From Anaerolineae bacterium (GTDB lineage Bacteria > Chloroflexota > Anaerolineae > Anaerolineales > Anaerolineaceae), in assembly GCA_013178095.1 (NCBI GenBank), contig JABLXK010000015.1, positions 49,448-113,447 on the forward strand: a stretch of 64,000 bases of DNA, read 5' to 3'. Each line of letters opens with the position of its first letter. Positions within the stretch are counted from its first letter, which is position 1. Below are positions 17,603 to 26,557 of the stretch, one piece after another. A program made the translations under genes and the position numbers. The notes below the pieces were generated by a model. It was not told where the DNA came from. It ran no database searches and saw only the letters and a list, made by a program, of their open reading frames with translations.

Positions 17603-19459
17603 TCACCTGTGCAGGCATAGATAAATGTCATGATCGTTGATACTAAAAACCAACTCACTTTCATCAACCTGGTATTCCTCGGGCGATAATCCTTGCGCCA
17701 GCAGCACTTCCGCCGGTCCGCTCACCTCATGCCGGTTCACCACCACGAACACCCGCGGGTGAGTTTCCCGATTGATGCGATGCATGCTTTCATCGGTCAC
17801 GCCAGCCTGCGCCAGGTAATACCAATAAGGCGCGTCGTAAGGGAACACCACCGCGATGGCATCCCCCGGTTGTAAATTCCGGCCGATAAACTCCGCTGCT
17901 GTTTCCACCTTGCCGGGGTCGGCTCGCCAGCCGGGGAAATAATGATATACGCGCTGCAGAGGAAAAAATACCGTTATCATCAGAATAACTGCTGCAAACC
18001 CGGCTTGCATTCCTTTTTTGGGTATTCGTACCAATTTCAAGACGGCTGTCAGGCCGCCGCTGGCCCAGATCAGCCAAAGCGGCAGCAGATACAACCAAAC
18101 CCGGTCCAGTGAACGCCGCAGTGCCAATGACACGGTCAAATTCCAGGCGATGGCGATGCACTGAATGGGTATCAGAACGTGACTGACTTTGTGGTGAAAT
18201 ACCAGCGATAGAATCACGCTCCCGGTAAGCAGTATTTGCACCAGCAGCGGGATGTCCTCATTCCATGTCCTCCATATATTCCGGAGTTGCTCGCCGAAAG
18301 CCGGCCAAAATTCTGGCCAACTCTGCGGTGCCACGAATGGGTTGGCGGTCAGCGAATGCCAACCTGTCCCGATAAAGATAACCGGTGAATAGAACAGAAT
18401 GGTGATCAGCGTAATCAGGATTACGGCGGCCGACAGATATTTTAGAAAGCGTTTAATGGAACCGTAAGCCTGCCTGGTTTCCCCGCCCGCAGCGTTCGCT
18501 GCCATCCACAGACACGCCGCTCCCAACGGGAAAAGCATGAAAGGGACCGTGTAACAGCCAACCGCGGCTGTCAGGATGAACATCCCCCATCCTGCCAGGT
18601 TGATTTGCTTCAACAAGAAAATGGCCAGGTTGAACAGGATTAGGCTGTAAAACATGTATTGGCTGTAGCCGCGCGCGTTGGTTGCAGTCGTGACCATCAT
18701 CGGCAAAGCCGCCACCAAACCGGCGCTGAATATTGCCGCGCTCCGCCCGTAAAGTTGGCGCGCCAGCAGGTACGCGGCCGGGATGCACAGCATGCCGTGG
18801 ATGAAAGCCGGTAAGCGCACGGCCCACGGATCGCTTCCGAAAAACTGCATTGCCAGTTTGACCAGAATGGTGTGAAAAATATGGTTATTGGGCAGGCTGT
18901 AATCGGAGATCAAATTTAACCACGGCCGGCTGGCAAAAGCCATAACGGTATAGGCTTCGTCATATCGCATGGGATAACTGAGAAACAACAGGCGCAGGAA
19001 TACGGTAGAGATGACAATCAAGCTGAGTACCAGCAGATACGGCCACCCGCGATGATGCGGCCGGCAAGCTTCCCACAAAGCAGCGCCATCCGCGCGTAAG
19101 CGCCTGCTTAACTCGCCCATTTTTGATATTCCTCGCGCCACTTTCTGCTGGCTGCGTTTGGGATAGAGCAGCATGCTGAAACCGGCCGCCGTAAAAACGA
19201 GGCCCGTTAACCAACCGAATGGTTGAAGGTTTTGGTAAATGGATGCGGTGAGGCTGGCAAGCTCCCCGCTGGGGCTGAGATGGCGCAGGATGTCGTGGGC
19301 GCTTTCATAAGATAGAGTGAAAACTCGCAGGAGCGACGCGCCGCTGCTGATAAAGCACGCGACCAGGATACTCCATAACCCAATGATGGGATTGAGCTGT
19401 CGAAGCGCGGATGGATAACGAGACCTGGAATTGTGCAGTTTCAAAGGATAATTATTCAC
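17603..19459 (-). CDS. Glycosyltransferase family 39-like membrane protein
   Basis: A 618-residue integral membrane protein with about a dozen hydrophobic segments. The loop MRYDEAY with D167/E168, after the membrane helix near 143-160, is the acidic catalytic signature of PMT/ArnT-type lipid-linked glycosyltransferases (GT39/GT83). It is followed by the NNHIFHTILVKLAMQFFG and WAVRLPAFI motifs of the family. A soluble C-terminal part (about 525-618) is extracytoplasmic by family precedent. Substrates are unknown; such enzymes move sugars from polyprenyl carriers to proteins or lipids. The start codon is GTG. An extra N-terminal pair of helices (1-110) is unusual. Confidence 0.82.
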   Translation of the reverse strand: MNNYPLKLHNSRSRYPSALRQLNPIIGLWSILVACFISSGASLLRVFTLSYESAHDILRHLSPSGELASLTASIYQNLQPFGWLTGLVFTAAGFSMLLYPKRSQQKVARGISKMGELSRRLRADGAALWEACRPHHRGWPYLLVLSLIVISTVFLRLLFLSYPMRYDEAYTVMAFASRPWLNLISDYSLPNNHIFHTILVKLAMQFFGSDPWAVRLPAFIHGMLCIPAAYLLARQLYGRSAAIFSAGLVAALPMMVTTATNARGYSQYMFYSLILFNLAIFLLKQINLAGWGMFILTAAVGCYTVPFMLFPLGAACLWMAANAAGGETRQAYGSIKRFLKYLSAAVILITLITILFYSPVIFIGTGWHSLTANPFVAPQSWPEFWPAFGEQLRNIWRTWNEDIPLLVQILLTGSVILSLVFHHKVSHVLIPIQCIAIAWNLTVSLALRRSLDRVWLYLLPLWLIWASGGLTAVLKLVRIPKKGMQAGFAAVILMITVFFPLQRVYHYFPGWRADPGKVETAAEFIGRNLQPGDAIAVVFPYDAPYWYYLAQAGVTDESMHRINRETHPRVFVVVNRHEVSGPAEVLLAQGLSPEEYQVDESELVFSINDHDIYLCLHR

Positions 19460-19604
19460 CCCGGTGACGAATTCCGCGTATCATAACACTCAGTGATCGG
19501 CTTAATGTTATCGGAGTGTAAATTATTTAATATAAACTGTTTATCTTCTTTGGTTTACTCAGAAGATAAAGAATATGATTGCACAGTCTCTGGCTGAAGG
19601 AACT

Positions 19605-20132
19605 CTAAAATCGGTTCTTCTTTACCTTAAGGTCAGCACTGCTTTTCATCAACGCTTTTCTCAATTCGGTTTGCGCCATTTCCCGATCAATATTGCAGGC
19701 TGCTACCCACTCGCTGATGAATTGTTCTTCCAACACATCAAAGATCTTGCGCTCATTGATGTGCACGTCTTTTTCCACGTTGCGCGCGTACATATCGCGG
19801 ATCAACGCGGCTTTGGTCAACAACGAGCTCTCTTGAATGCGTTCGTGAATGTTGCTCAACCGGCGGTGGAAATTCTCCTCCAGTGGTTTTGGGGCCTGCG
19901 CGATCACACCAATCGCTTCTTTGAACGCTTCGTTGTTGGCAACCGGGCGGATATTCTCGGCGCCCGATTCGCTGCGGGGCAGCCAGTATGTGACGCTCTC
20001 AGTCCTGACGACGTAAAAGTCCTGCCGTTTGCCCAGGAGTTCTTTGGTTTCCATTCCGGTGATCTGCCCCAATCCATGGCGGTTGTGTACAATCCAATCC
20101 CCTTTGGTTAATTCAAGTTGGTTGTTGGCCAT
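19605..20132 (-). CDS. carD: CarD-family transcriptional regulator
   Basis: A 175-residue CarD/CdnL-type protein. The N-terminal Tudor-like RNA-polymerase-interaction domain (about 5-65) has KGDWIVHNRHGLGQI and YWLPRSESGAENIRPV. The C-terminal helical bundle (about 75-165) binds promoter DNA in characterised relatives. It stabilises open complexes by contacting the polymerase beta subunit, the same contact surface used by the RID domain of Mfd encoded at 54-3494. AAAGGA precedes the ATG. It is transcribed toward the glycosyltransferase gene. Confidence 0.92.
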   Translation of the reverse strand: MANNQLELTKGDWIVHNRHGLGQITGMETKELLGKRQDFYVVRTESVTYWLPRSESGAENIRPVANNEAFKEAIGVIAQAPKPLEENFHRRLSNIHERIQESSLLTKAALIRDMYARNVEKDVHINERKIFDVLEEQFISEWVAACNIDREMAQTELRKALMKSSADLKVKKNRF

Positions 20133-20396
20133 TTACCGATCCTTTTCTGGTTTTTTTTGAACAAACATTACCGACAAACCAAATAATCCGCCCCTGATTG
20201 AAAGAGAATTCCAGCCCCCTGCCAAATCTTGTTTGATATGGATCTAAACCTGGTTTTTGGAAGAAACAATGCGCTTTACGGAGTAAAGATACCTCATTAT
20301 ATCGCAAAAGGCGGAACCGGCGTTTGGTCACCCCGCCAGTTCGTTGCTCGAATGGCATTTCAGGCAGCATATTCTGAAGAGCATTCTTGAGATTAT
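20133..20396. other. Intergenic region without a supported gene
   Basis: Lies between the carD start and the terminator of the aldo/keto reductase gene, both on the minus strand. An open frame of about 100 codons runs through it on the minus strand. It includes the terminator hairpin, overlaps the carD start and resembles no protein family I know. The carD promoter is presumably here, but no convincing -35/-10 pair is visible. Confidence 0.5.
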
Positions 20397-20433
20397 TAAA
20401 AAAATCCCTCCCGTAAATATTCACGGGAGGGAT
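20397..20433 (-). terminator. Intrinsic terminator of the 20526-21509 gene
   Basis: A perfect 11-bp stem (arms 20404-20414 and 20423-20433), followed on the minus strand by seven T residues. Confidence 0.85.
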
Positions 20434-20525
20434 GAATTTCTATCGTGTTGATCCGAACTGTATTAATAAAATCTTCTTGCCCTTATTTTGCGCTCTTGGC
20501 TGCGCAAGGACGAAATGGAATCTTT

Positions 20526-21509
20526 CTACCAATAATGATGCACCAAAGGGCGGATCATGCGGTCGTAAATGGAGCGGGCAGCTTGCATGGTCTCTTCCGA
20601 TAATGGCGGCAGGTCGGCTGCCGAGAAATTCTCCTCCGCCTGGCTGGGCCGCTTGGCGCCGGGAATAGCGCAGGTCACCGCGTCGAACATCAAAATCCAG
20701 CGCAGAGCGAATTGCGTCAGGCTCATACCCTGCGGGCAAATTTTCTTGAGTTCCTCCACTGCCTGTAAACCGGTTGCGTAGTCCACCCCGGAAAAGGTCT
20801 CACCGCGGTCGAAGGCGGCCCCTTCGCGGTTGAACGCGCGGTGATCGTCTGCTGCGAAACTGGATTCCGCTTTGAGCTTGCCTGTCAACATGCCCGAGGA
20901 AAGCGGCACGCGCGCCAGTATACCCACTTTGCGCTTTTTAACTTGCTCGAATAATAAATCCGCCGGGCGCTGCCGGAACAGGTTGAAGATGATCTGCACG
21001 CTTTGCACGTTAGGGTACTCGATGGCCTTCAGGGCTTCCTCGACCTTTTCCACGCTGACCCCGTAATACTGGATTTTCCCGGCGGCGGTCAGGTCGTCCA
21101 GCACGCCGAATACCTCCGGCATATAGAATACCGGCGTGGGCGGGCAGTGCAGTTGCAGCAGGTCGAGCCTGTCCGTCTCCAGGTTCTTCAGGCTGCGTTC
21201 CACAAAGGCGGTTAAATTCTTCCGGTTGTAGCCTTCCGTCACGTGCGGGTTCAACCGCCGGCCGGCTTTGGTGGCAATGTGGATCGGTGCGCGGGTTTCC
21301 TTTCGCAACTTCGCCAGCAAGCGCTCGCTGCGGCCATCCCCGTAAACGTCCGCCGTGTCGAAAAAGGTCACGCCCAACTCCACCGCCCGCACTAACGCGG
21401 CCGAAGATTCGGCCTCATCCACCGGCCCCCAGGTACCCCCGATCGCCCACGCGCCGAAACTCAAAGCCGAGACCTTCCAGCCAGTGCGTCCCAATTCCCG
21501 ATATTGCAT
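20526..21509 (-). CDS. Aldo/keto reductase
   Basis: A 327-residue NADP(H)-dependent aldo/keto reductase with a (beta/alpha)8 barrel. The catalytic tetrad is visible as D51 and Y56 (FFDTADVYGDGRSE), K81 (IATKAG) and H121 (LDLLQLHCPP). The start MQYRELGRTGWKVSALSFGAWAIGG is typical of the YajO/AKR11-13 type. GGAGG precedes the ATG. It is divergent from the HpcH-type aldolase gene. The sugar or carbonyl substrate is not predictable. It ends at a clear terminator. Confidence 0.92.
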   Translation of the reverse strand: MQYRELGRTGWKVSALSFGAWAIGGTWGPVDEAESSAALVRAVELGVTFFDTADVYGDGRSERLLAKLRKETRAPIHIATKAGRRLNPHVTEGYNRKNLTAFVERSLKNLETDRLDLLQLHCPPTPVFYMPEVFGVLDDLTAAGKIQYYGVSVEKVEEALKAIEYPNVQSVQIIFNLFRQRPADLLFEQVKKRKVGILARVPLSSGMLTGKLKAESSFAADDHRAFNREGAAFDRGETFSGVDYATGLQAVEELKKICPQGMSLTQFALRWILMFDAVTCAIPGAKRPSQAEENFSAADLPPLSEETMQAARSIYDRMIRPLVHHYW

Positions 21510-21641
21510 TTCAATTCCTCCTCATTTGATTTGACTTATTGAATTATGACATGGATTCGCGAAAACACAAACCGCGCATCCGGGTTTTATGTCACGCCAT
21601 TCCTTAATCGGAATCCGATTCCCTATTTCCCCGATCCCATA

Positions 21642-21647
21642 TATAAT
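21642..21647 (+). promoter_or_regulatory. -10 element giving a leaderless message
   Basis: TATAAT ends nine bases before the ATG at 21657, and no Shine-Dalgarno sequence lies between them. The transcript would have a leader of about two or three bases at most. A longer upstream reading frame (ATG at 21546) would place this -10 inside coding sequence and is less likely. Confidence 0.5.
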
Positions 21648-21656
21648 CATCCCATT

Positions 21657-22427
21657 ATGGCCGCTAACAAAATCCTTCAAAAAATGCGCAATGCCCAACC
21701 TGCCCGCGGGGTGTGGCTGGGCATCCCCAGCGTGCACAGTGTGCGCCTGCTGGCGCGCCTGCCGCTGGATTTCATGATCATCGACATGGAGCATGCGCCC
21801 ACTTCGCTGGATAACATGGTCGCCATGGTGGCGGCGGTCGGCGAGGCCGGCGGACCGCAGCCGGTGGTGCGCCTGTCGCAATCCAGCTCCGAGAATATCA
21901 AGTCCGCCCTGGACGCCGGCGCAGCCGGTATCATTGCTCCCATGGTGAATTCCGGAGAAGAAGCCGCGCAGGTGGTTGCCTGGTGCAAGCTGCCCCCCAT
22001 CGGTTCGCGTTCTTTCGGTTCCTCTTATGCCGGATTGACCTGGGGCCAAACCCCCGCCGAGAACGCCAAAGCCTCCAACGAGCAGGTCATGGCCGCCGTG
22101 CAGGTGGAAAACAAGCTGGCGCTCGATCATTTGGACGACATTTTCAGCACGCCCAACTTGGATATGGTGCTGGTCGGCCCGCTCGATCTTTCGCTTTCGC
22201 TGGGGCTGGATTTCTTCTCCGGCCAACCCTCCCCCATCCTGGAAGAGGCGCTGCAAACCATCCTGGCTGCCGGGCGCAAGCATCACGTCCCGCTGGGAAT
22301 TTACTGCCCCAATCCCGAAGTCGCGCGCAAGCGCATCGCGCAGGGCTTTTTGTTCGTGAACGTCATCATGGATACCACTGCACTGGTGGAAGGCGTTCGG
22401 CAGGCGATCAGAGCCAGCGAAGCATAA
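21657..22427 (+). CDS. HpcH/HpaI-type aldolase/citrate lyase family protein
   Basis: A 256-residue class II (metal-dependent) pyruvate aldolase of the HpcH/HpaI family. It has GVWLGIPSVHSVRLLARLPLDF, IIDMEHAPTSLDN (catalytic region), VRLSQSSSENIKSALDAGAAGIIAPMV, an SFGSSYAGLTWG segment and VENKLALDHLDDI with the metal-binding glutamate. In the family it splits 2-keto-3-deoxy acids to pyruvate and an aldehyde. The real substrate is unknown. The chosen ATG gives the usual family length and N terminus; the extra 37 codons upstream look non-coding. Confidence 0.88.
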   Translation: MAANKILQKMRNAQPARGVWLGIPSVHSVRLLARLPLDFMIIDMEHAPTSLDNMVAMVAAVGEAGGPQPVVRLSQSSSENIKSALDAGAAGIIAPMVNSGEEAAQVVAWCKLPPIGSRSFGSSYAGLTWGQTPAENAKASNEQVMAAVQVENKLALDHLDDIFSTPNLDMVLVGPLDLSLSLGLDFFSGQPSPILEEALQTILAAGRKHHVPLGIYCPNPEVARKRIAQGFLFVNVIMDTTALVEGVRQAIRASEA

Positions 22428-22511
22428 TCTCTATCCACACAATGCAACTTTGCCTATTTCACGGAGGCTACGCAAACCTACGCGCATACCCGCGCAAATC
22501 CGAATAATAGG

Positions 22512-22632
22512 TATAATTGAATCTGTCTAAACCTGAAGAAACCTCTCAGGATATTAATCGCGAAGTTTTTCGCACCATTCTTGCGGGTCAAGTGTGCGCC
22601 TTGGCTCTACAGAGTCAAGGAGTATTTTTTTA
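22512..22632 (+). promoter_or_regulatory. Long 5' leader of the DEAD-box helicase gene with SD-masking hairpin
   Basis: TATAAT at 22512-22517 would give a leader of about 110 bases. At 22599-22620 a 10-bp imperfect stem (CCTTGGCTCT / AGAGTCAAGG, one G-U pair) takes up part of the AAGGAG ribosome-binding site. It is followed by AGTATTTTTTT directly before the ATG. The hairpin could mask the Shine-Dalgarno or, with the U-run, act as an attenuator. Long structured leaders are known for cold-induced RNA helicase mRNAs. Confidence 0.5.
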
Positions 22633-23889
22633 ATGCAATTCGAACAATTTTCTTTCAACCCGTCAATCAACGCGGGTATCAAAAACGCGGGCTACACCGA
22701 CCCCACCCCCATCCAGCAGCAAGCCATCCCGGTCGTTTTGAAAAAGCAGGATATTTTAGGTTTGGCTCAAACCGGCACCGGCAAAACCGCCGCGTTTATG
22801 CTGCCAATCCTGCAATTGCTGGGTGCAGGACCCGCGGGGCATATCCGCGCGCTGATCATTGTGCCCACGCGTGAACTGGCCGAACAAATCCACCAAACCG
22901 CAGTGGATTTAGGCAAACAAACCCGCCTGCGCAGCGCGACCGTCTACGGCGGGGTCAGCAAGGTTCCCCAACTCGCAGCACTCCGGCGCGGCGTGGATAT
23001 CGTTGTGGCCTGCCCCGGCCGATTGCTGGACTTGATGAATGAAAACGCCATCGATCTCTCGCAAGTTGAAATCCTGGTGCTGGATGAAGCCGATCACATG
23101 TGCGACATGGGTTTTTTGCCGGATATCCGCCGCATTATCAAGCGCCTGCCAGCGAATCGTCAGACCTTATTCTTTGCGGCCACCATGCCGCCTGAAATTC
23201 GCAACCTGGCCGACAGCATTTTGCACAACCCCGTCACCGTGCAGATCGGCATGATCGCCCCAACCCAAACCGTTTCGCACGCGCTTTACCCGGTTCCGCA
23301 ATTGCTGAAGCCCGCGCTGGTCGTATCCATTCTCAGGGAACTAAATTCCAACCGGGTGCTGGTATTCACGCGCACCAAGCACCGCGCCCGCAACCTGGCG
23401 CGTAAACTGGAAAAAGAAGGCTTCCGCACCGCCGCGCTGCAGGGCAACATGTCCCAGAACCAGCGCCAGGCCGCCCTGGACGGGTTCCGCAGCGGCAGGT
23501 TCGACGTGCTGGTCGCCACCGATATCGTGGCGCGCGGCATCGACGTCTCGGATATTACCCACGTCATCAATTTTGATATGCCCGATACGGTCGACGCCTA
23601 TATCCACCGCATCGGCCGCACCGGGCGCGCGCAGGCCACCGGCAAAGCTTTTACCTTTTGCGTGCCGGAGGACGAAAGCATGATCCGCGACATCGAGAAA
23701 GTGCTCGGCCGGAAGATCGCGCGCGAACGCCTGCCCGGTTTTGATTACAACCAGGCTCTGCCGCAGAATTCACCGGACCGCACGCGCCCGGTGAACATGC
23801 CGCGCCGTCCGCAGGCGAATTCTCAAACCCGCCGCCCCGCGCACCGGCCGGATCGCGGCGCTGGCGCCAGGATTGCTTCCACCAAATAA
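22633..23889 (+). CDS. DEAD-box ATP-dependent RNA helicase
   Basis: A 418-residue RNA helicase of the RhlE/DeaD/CshA group, which unwinds RNA duplexes in ribosome assembly and mRNA decay. Motifs in order: F...GYTDPTPIQQQAIP (Q motif, near 20-33), AQTGTGKT (45-52), PTRELAEQ, a DEAD box in LVLDEADHMCDMGF, ATMP in place of the usual SAT, DIVARGIDVSD and HRIGRTGRA. The C-terminal tail (about 385-418) is basic and rich in Pro, Arg and Asn, as expected for RNA binding. The start at 22633 follows AAGGAG at 10 bases and begins the helicase core properly. Confidence 0.94.
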   Translation: MQFEQFSFNPSINAGIKNAGYTDPTPIQQQAIPVVLKKQDILGLAQTGTGKTAAFMLPILQLLGAGPAGHIRALIIVPTRELAEQIHQTAVDLGKQTRLRSATVYGGVSKVPQLAALRRGVDIVVACPGRLLDLMNENAIDLSQVEILVLDEADHMCDMGFLPDIRRIIKRLPANRQTLFFAATMPPEIRNLADSILHNPVTVQIGMIAPTQTVSHALYPVPQLLKPALVVSILRELNSNRVLVFTRTKHRARNLARKLEKEGFRTAALQGNMSQNQRQAALDGFRSGRFDVLVATDIVARGIDVSDITHVINFDMPDTVDAYIHRIGRTGRAQATGKAFTFCVPEDESMIRDIEKVLGRKIARERLPGFDYNQALPQNSPDRTRPVNMPRRPQANSQTRRPAHRPDRGAGARIASTK

Positions 23890-23980
23890 TTTTTAGCCTG
23901 CAATTGCTGCCCATCCATGAAAAGGCTCGTATAATTTGCCAGGAATTTTTGGCAAAATTATATGCATTCGAGGATAACAC

Positions 23981-25153
23981 ATGGTAAATCCGGGCAGCAT
24001 TGATAATGGCTTTTCTACTGAATTGGCGGCGTTCGCGCAGGAACTCATCCGCATCGAAGGACTTTCCGGTCGGGAAGAAGCGGTCGCGCGTGCCATTGCC
24101 GCCAAAATGGAAGCGCTGGGCTACGACGAAGTGCGCATCGACCGCTACGGCAACGTGCTCGGCCGCATGGGGAACGGGACGAAGAAGCTGCTCTTTGATT
24201 CCCACACCGATACGGTCGCGGTTTATGACGCCGATCAGTGGCAGGTGCCGCCCTTCAGCGGCGAGGTCAAAGATGGCTTTCTGTGGGGGCGCGGTTCGGT
24301 GGATATGAAATCCGGCCTGGCAGCCTCCGTGTTTGCGCCGGTACTCGCCAAAGAACGAGGGATGCTGGACGGAAAAACCGTCTACGTCACCTGCACCATC
24401 TTCGAGGAGGATTGCGACGGCGTGGGGCTCGACCTGCTGCTGGCGGACTCCCGCATCCAACCGGATTACGCCGTGGTGTGCGAACCGTCCAATAACCGCA
24501 TCGCCATCGGCCACAAAGGCAAAGCCCAGATCATCCTCAAAACCAAAGGCGTCTCCGCCCACGGTTCCGCGCCCGAAAAAGGCGTCAATGCCATCTATGA
24601 GATGGCGGAGATCATCCGGCGCGTCGATCAGACCAACCGGAATCTGCCGGTCATCAACGGCCGCAAGGGCACGCTGGTACTCTCGCGCATCTCCAGCACA
24701 GCCGTCTCGCTGAATGCGGTGCCTTCGGAATGCGAAATCTATCTCGACCGCCGCACCGTGCCGGGCGAAACGCAGGATACCCTGCAGGCTGAAATGGACG
24801 CCCTCACCGCCGGCAAGGACGCGACCTGGGAGGTGGACACCATCCGCCGCACCTCATGGACCGGCCAGCCCCTCACCTACTATCCCCTGCATACCGCCTG
24901 GGAGCTCGGGCGCGAGCACCCTCTCATGCAAGCCTTTATCCGGGCTTATCAACAGGTCATAGGGATAACCCCGGAAAAGTTGGACTTTTGGGATTTCAGC
25001 ACCAACGCCGTCGCCCTGGTCAGCCGCGGTATCCCCGTGATCGGTTTTGGCCCCGGCGACCCCAAGCTGGCGCACATGCGCGACGAGCGCTGCGCCGTCA
25101 GCCAGATTGAAGAGGCTTGCCTGCTTTACGCGCAATTGATTGGTTTGACCTAG
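23981..25153 (+). CDS. M20-family metallohydrolase (YgeY-like)
   Basis: A 390-residue zinc peptidase/deacylase of the M20 family (ArgE/DapE/carboxypeptidase G2 type). Metal ligands are visible as H75 and D77 (DSHTDTV), D108 (GRGSVDMKSG) and the catalytic E142 with E143 (FEEDCDG). The dimerisation domain covers about 185-295. It most resembles the YgeY group, annotated elsewhere as selenium-metabolism-linked hydrolases, but no selenium genes are nearby. The substrate is unknown, probably an N-acyl amino acid or small peptide. GAGG precedes the ATG at eight bases. Confidence 0.88.
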   Translation: MVNPGSIDNGFSTELAAFAQELIRIEGLSGREEAVARAIAAKMEALGYDEVRIDRYGNVLGRMGNGTKKLLFDSHTDTVAVYDADQWQVPPFSGEVKDGFLWGRGSVDMKSGLAASVFAPVLAKERGMLDGKTVYVTCTIFEEDCDGVGLDLLLADSRIQPDYAVVCEPSNNRIAIGHKGKAQIILKTKGVSAHGSAPEKGVNAIYEMAEIIRRVDQTNRNLPVINGRKGTLVLSRISSTAVSLNAVPSECEIYLDRRTVPGETQDTLQAEMDALTAGKDATWEVDTIRRTSWTGQPLTYYPLHTAWELGREHPLMQAFIRAYQQVIGITPEKLDFWDFSTNAVALVSRGIPVIGFGPGDPKLAHMRDERCAVSQIEEACLLYAQLIGLT

Positions 25154-25183
25154 ACCAATTATGCCTATGCGCAATAGGCTGAG

Positions 25184-26344
25184 TTATGGTTTTTTGCGGT
25201 AATTCCCTTCCCCGCCCAGCACATCCTCGATCACCGGCATCCAGTCGCTGATCGGCAGCCCCTGCGGGCATTTCGGCAGACACTCGCCGCACTGCACGCA
25301 ATTGGCGGCTTTCTGCTCGTTTTCCATGAAATTGCGGTATTGAAAGCGCATACCGGCCAGGTCGTCATACATCGCCACCCGGTTGTAATAGCTGAACACG
25401 CGCGGGATGTTTACGCCGTTCGGGCATGGCAGGCAGTACTCGCAGCGCGTGCAGTCGATTGGGCTTAGGCCCTCCAGCGTCTGCCGCACTTTCCCGATCA
25501 GCGCCAGCTCATCCGCCGTCAGCAGCCTAACGCGCGAACGGTCCGCCGAAGCCAGGTTTTGCTGCACCTGCTCCAGCGTGCTCATGCCGCTCAGCACCAC
25601 CGCCACTTCCGGTTGGCTCCATAACCATTGCAGCGCCCAATCGGCCGGGGTGCGCTTCCGCTCGGCCTGCGCCCAGATCGGCCTGGCCGCCGGCAAATCT
25701 GCCGCCAACCGGCCGCCGCGCAGCGGCTCCATGATCACCACCGCCAGCCCCTTACCCGCGGCATATTGCAGCCCGGCCTTGCCTGCCTGGAATTCGGTAT
25801 CCATGTAGTTATACTGGATCTGGCAGAATGTCCACTTGTCGTAGCCGTCCACGATCTGCTTGAAGACCTCCAGGTTGTCGTGGAACGAGAATCCCAGGCA
25901 GCGGATGCGTCCATCCGCCAGTGCGTCTTCCGCCTCCCTGAGCAAATTGAGTTTCAAAACTTTATCCCATTTGCGCTGATCCAGCGCGTGCAGCAGGTAA
26001 AAATCGATCGCGTCCGTGCCGAGCCGCCGCAGTTGCTCATCCAGCATGCGGTCGAAATCGCTTGTGGCTTCCACGTTGAACACCGGCAGCTTGGTGGCAA
26101 TGCGCACCTTTTCGCGGTAGCCGTCCTGCAGCGCCCTGCCCAGCGCGCCTTCGCTGTTCCCTTCGTGGTACACGTAGGCTGTGTCGAAATAATTCACGCC
26201 CGCGTCGATGGCGTGCCGGATCATCGCGCTGGTTTTTTCCTGGTCGATCTGCGCGCTATTCTCGCCGATGATCGGCAGGCGCATGCAGCCGAAGCCCAGC
26301 GCCGAGACCTGCCAATCCAGTTTTCCAAATGAGCGAAATTGCAT
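25184..26344 (-). CDS. Aldo/keto reductase with C-terminal 4Fe-4S domain
   Basis: A 386-residue oxidoreductase. The N-terminal barrel carries the AKR tetrad D54, Y59, K85 and H119. The C terminus (about 290-386) adds cysteine motifs CTRCEYCLPCP and CVQCGECLPKCPQ, predicted to hold iron-sulphur clusters as in the COG1453-type oxidoreductases of anaerobes. The ATG at 26344 is preferred: GAGGTG lies seven bases upstream, and the alternative start at 26359 would overlap that site. The redox partner and substrate are unknown. It is divergent from the GGDEF gene. Confidence 0.9.
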   Translation of the reverse strand: MQFRSFGKLDWQVSALGFGCMRLPIIGENSAQIDQEKTSAMIRHAIDAGVNYFDTAYVYHEGNSEGALGRALQDGYREKVRIATKLPVFNVEATSDFDRMLDEQLRRLGTDAIDFYLLHALDQRKWDKVLKLNLLREAEDALADGRIRCLGFSFHDNLEVFKQIVDGYDKWTFCQIQYNYMDTEFQAGKAGLQYAAGKGLAVVIMEPLRGGRLAADLPAARPIWAQAERKRTPADWALQWLWSQPEVAVVLSGMSTLEQVQQNLASADRSRVRLLTADELALIGKVRQTLEGLSPIDCTRCEYCLPCPNGVNIPRVFSYYNRVAMYDDLAGMRFQYRNFMENEQKAANCVQCGECLPKCPQGLPISDWMPVIEDVLGGEGNYRKKP

Positions 26345-26557
26345 GGGTGAACACCTCATGATGAAGGATTTTGTAGATATATTTTATCCGTTCCTGCGGT
26401 TATTTTTCCGATTTTGCAGTATTATTTTTCTGACACCGGCCTTTTCGTCTAATTAATCCTCACCAAAATCGCAGGAATCATGTAAAATTCGTAATCGGTG
26501 TTGATCTTGTCTGATTAATCGTCCGCTGGATGGGATCACAACAAAGGGCTTTGGAAG

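Noticed and set aside
20113..20424. 103-codon frame on the minus strand upstream of carD
   Set aside because: It overlaps the carD start and begins within a terminator hairpin, with no family match or ribosome-binding site.
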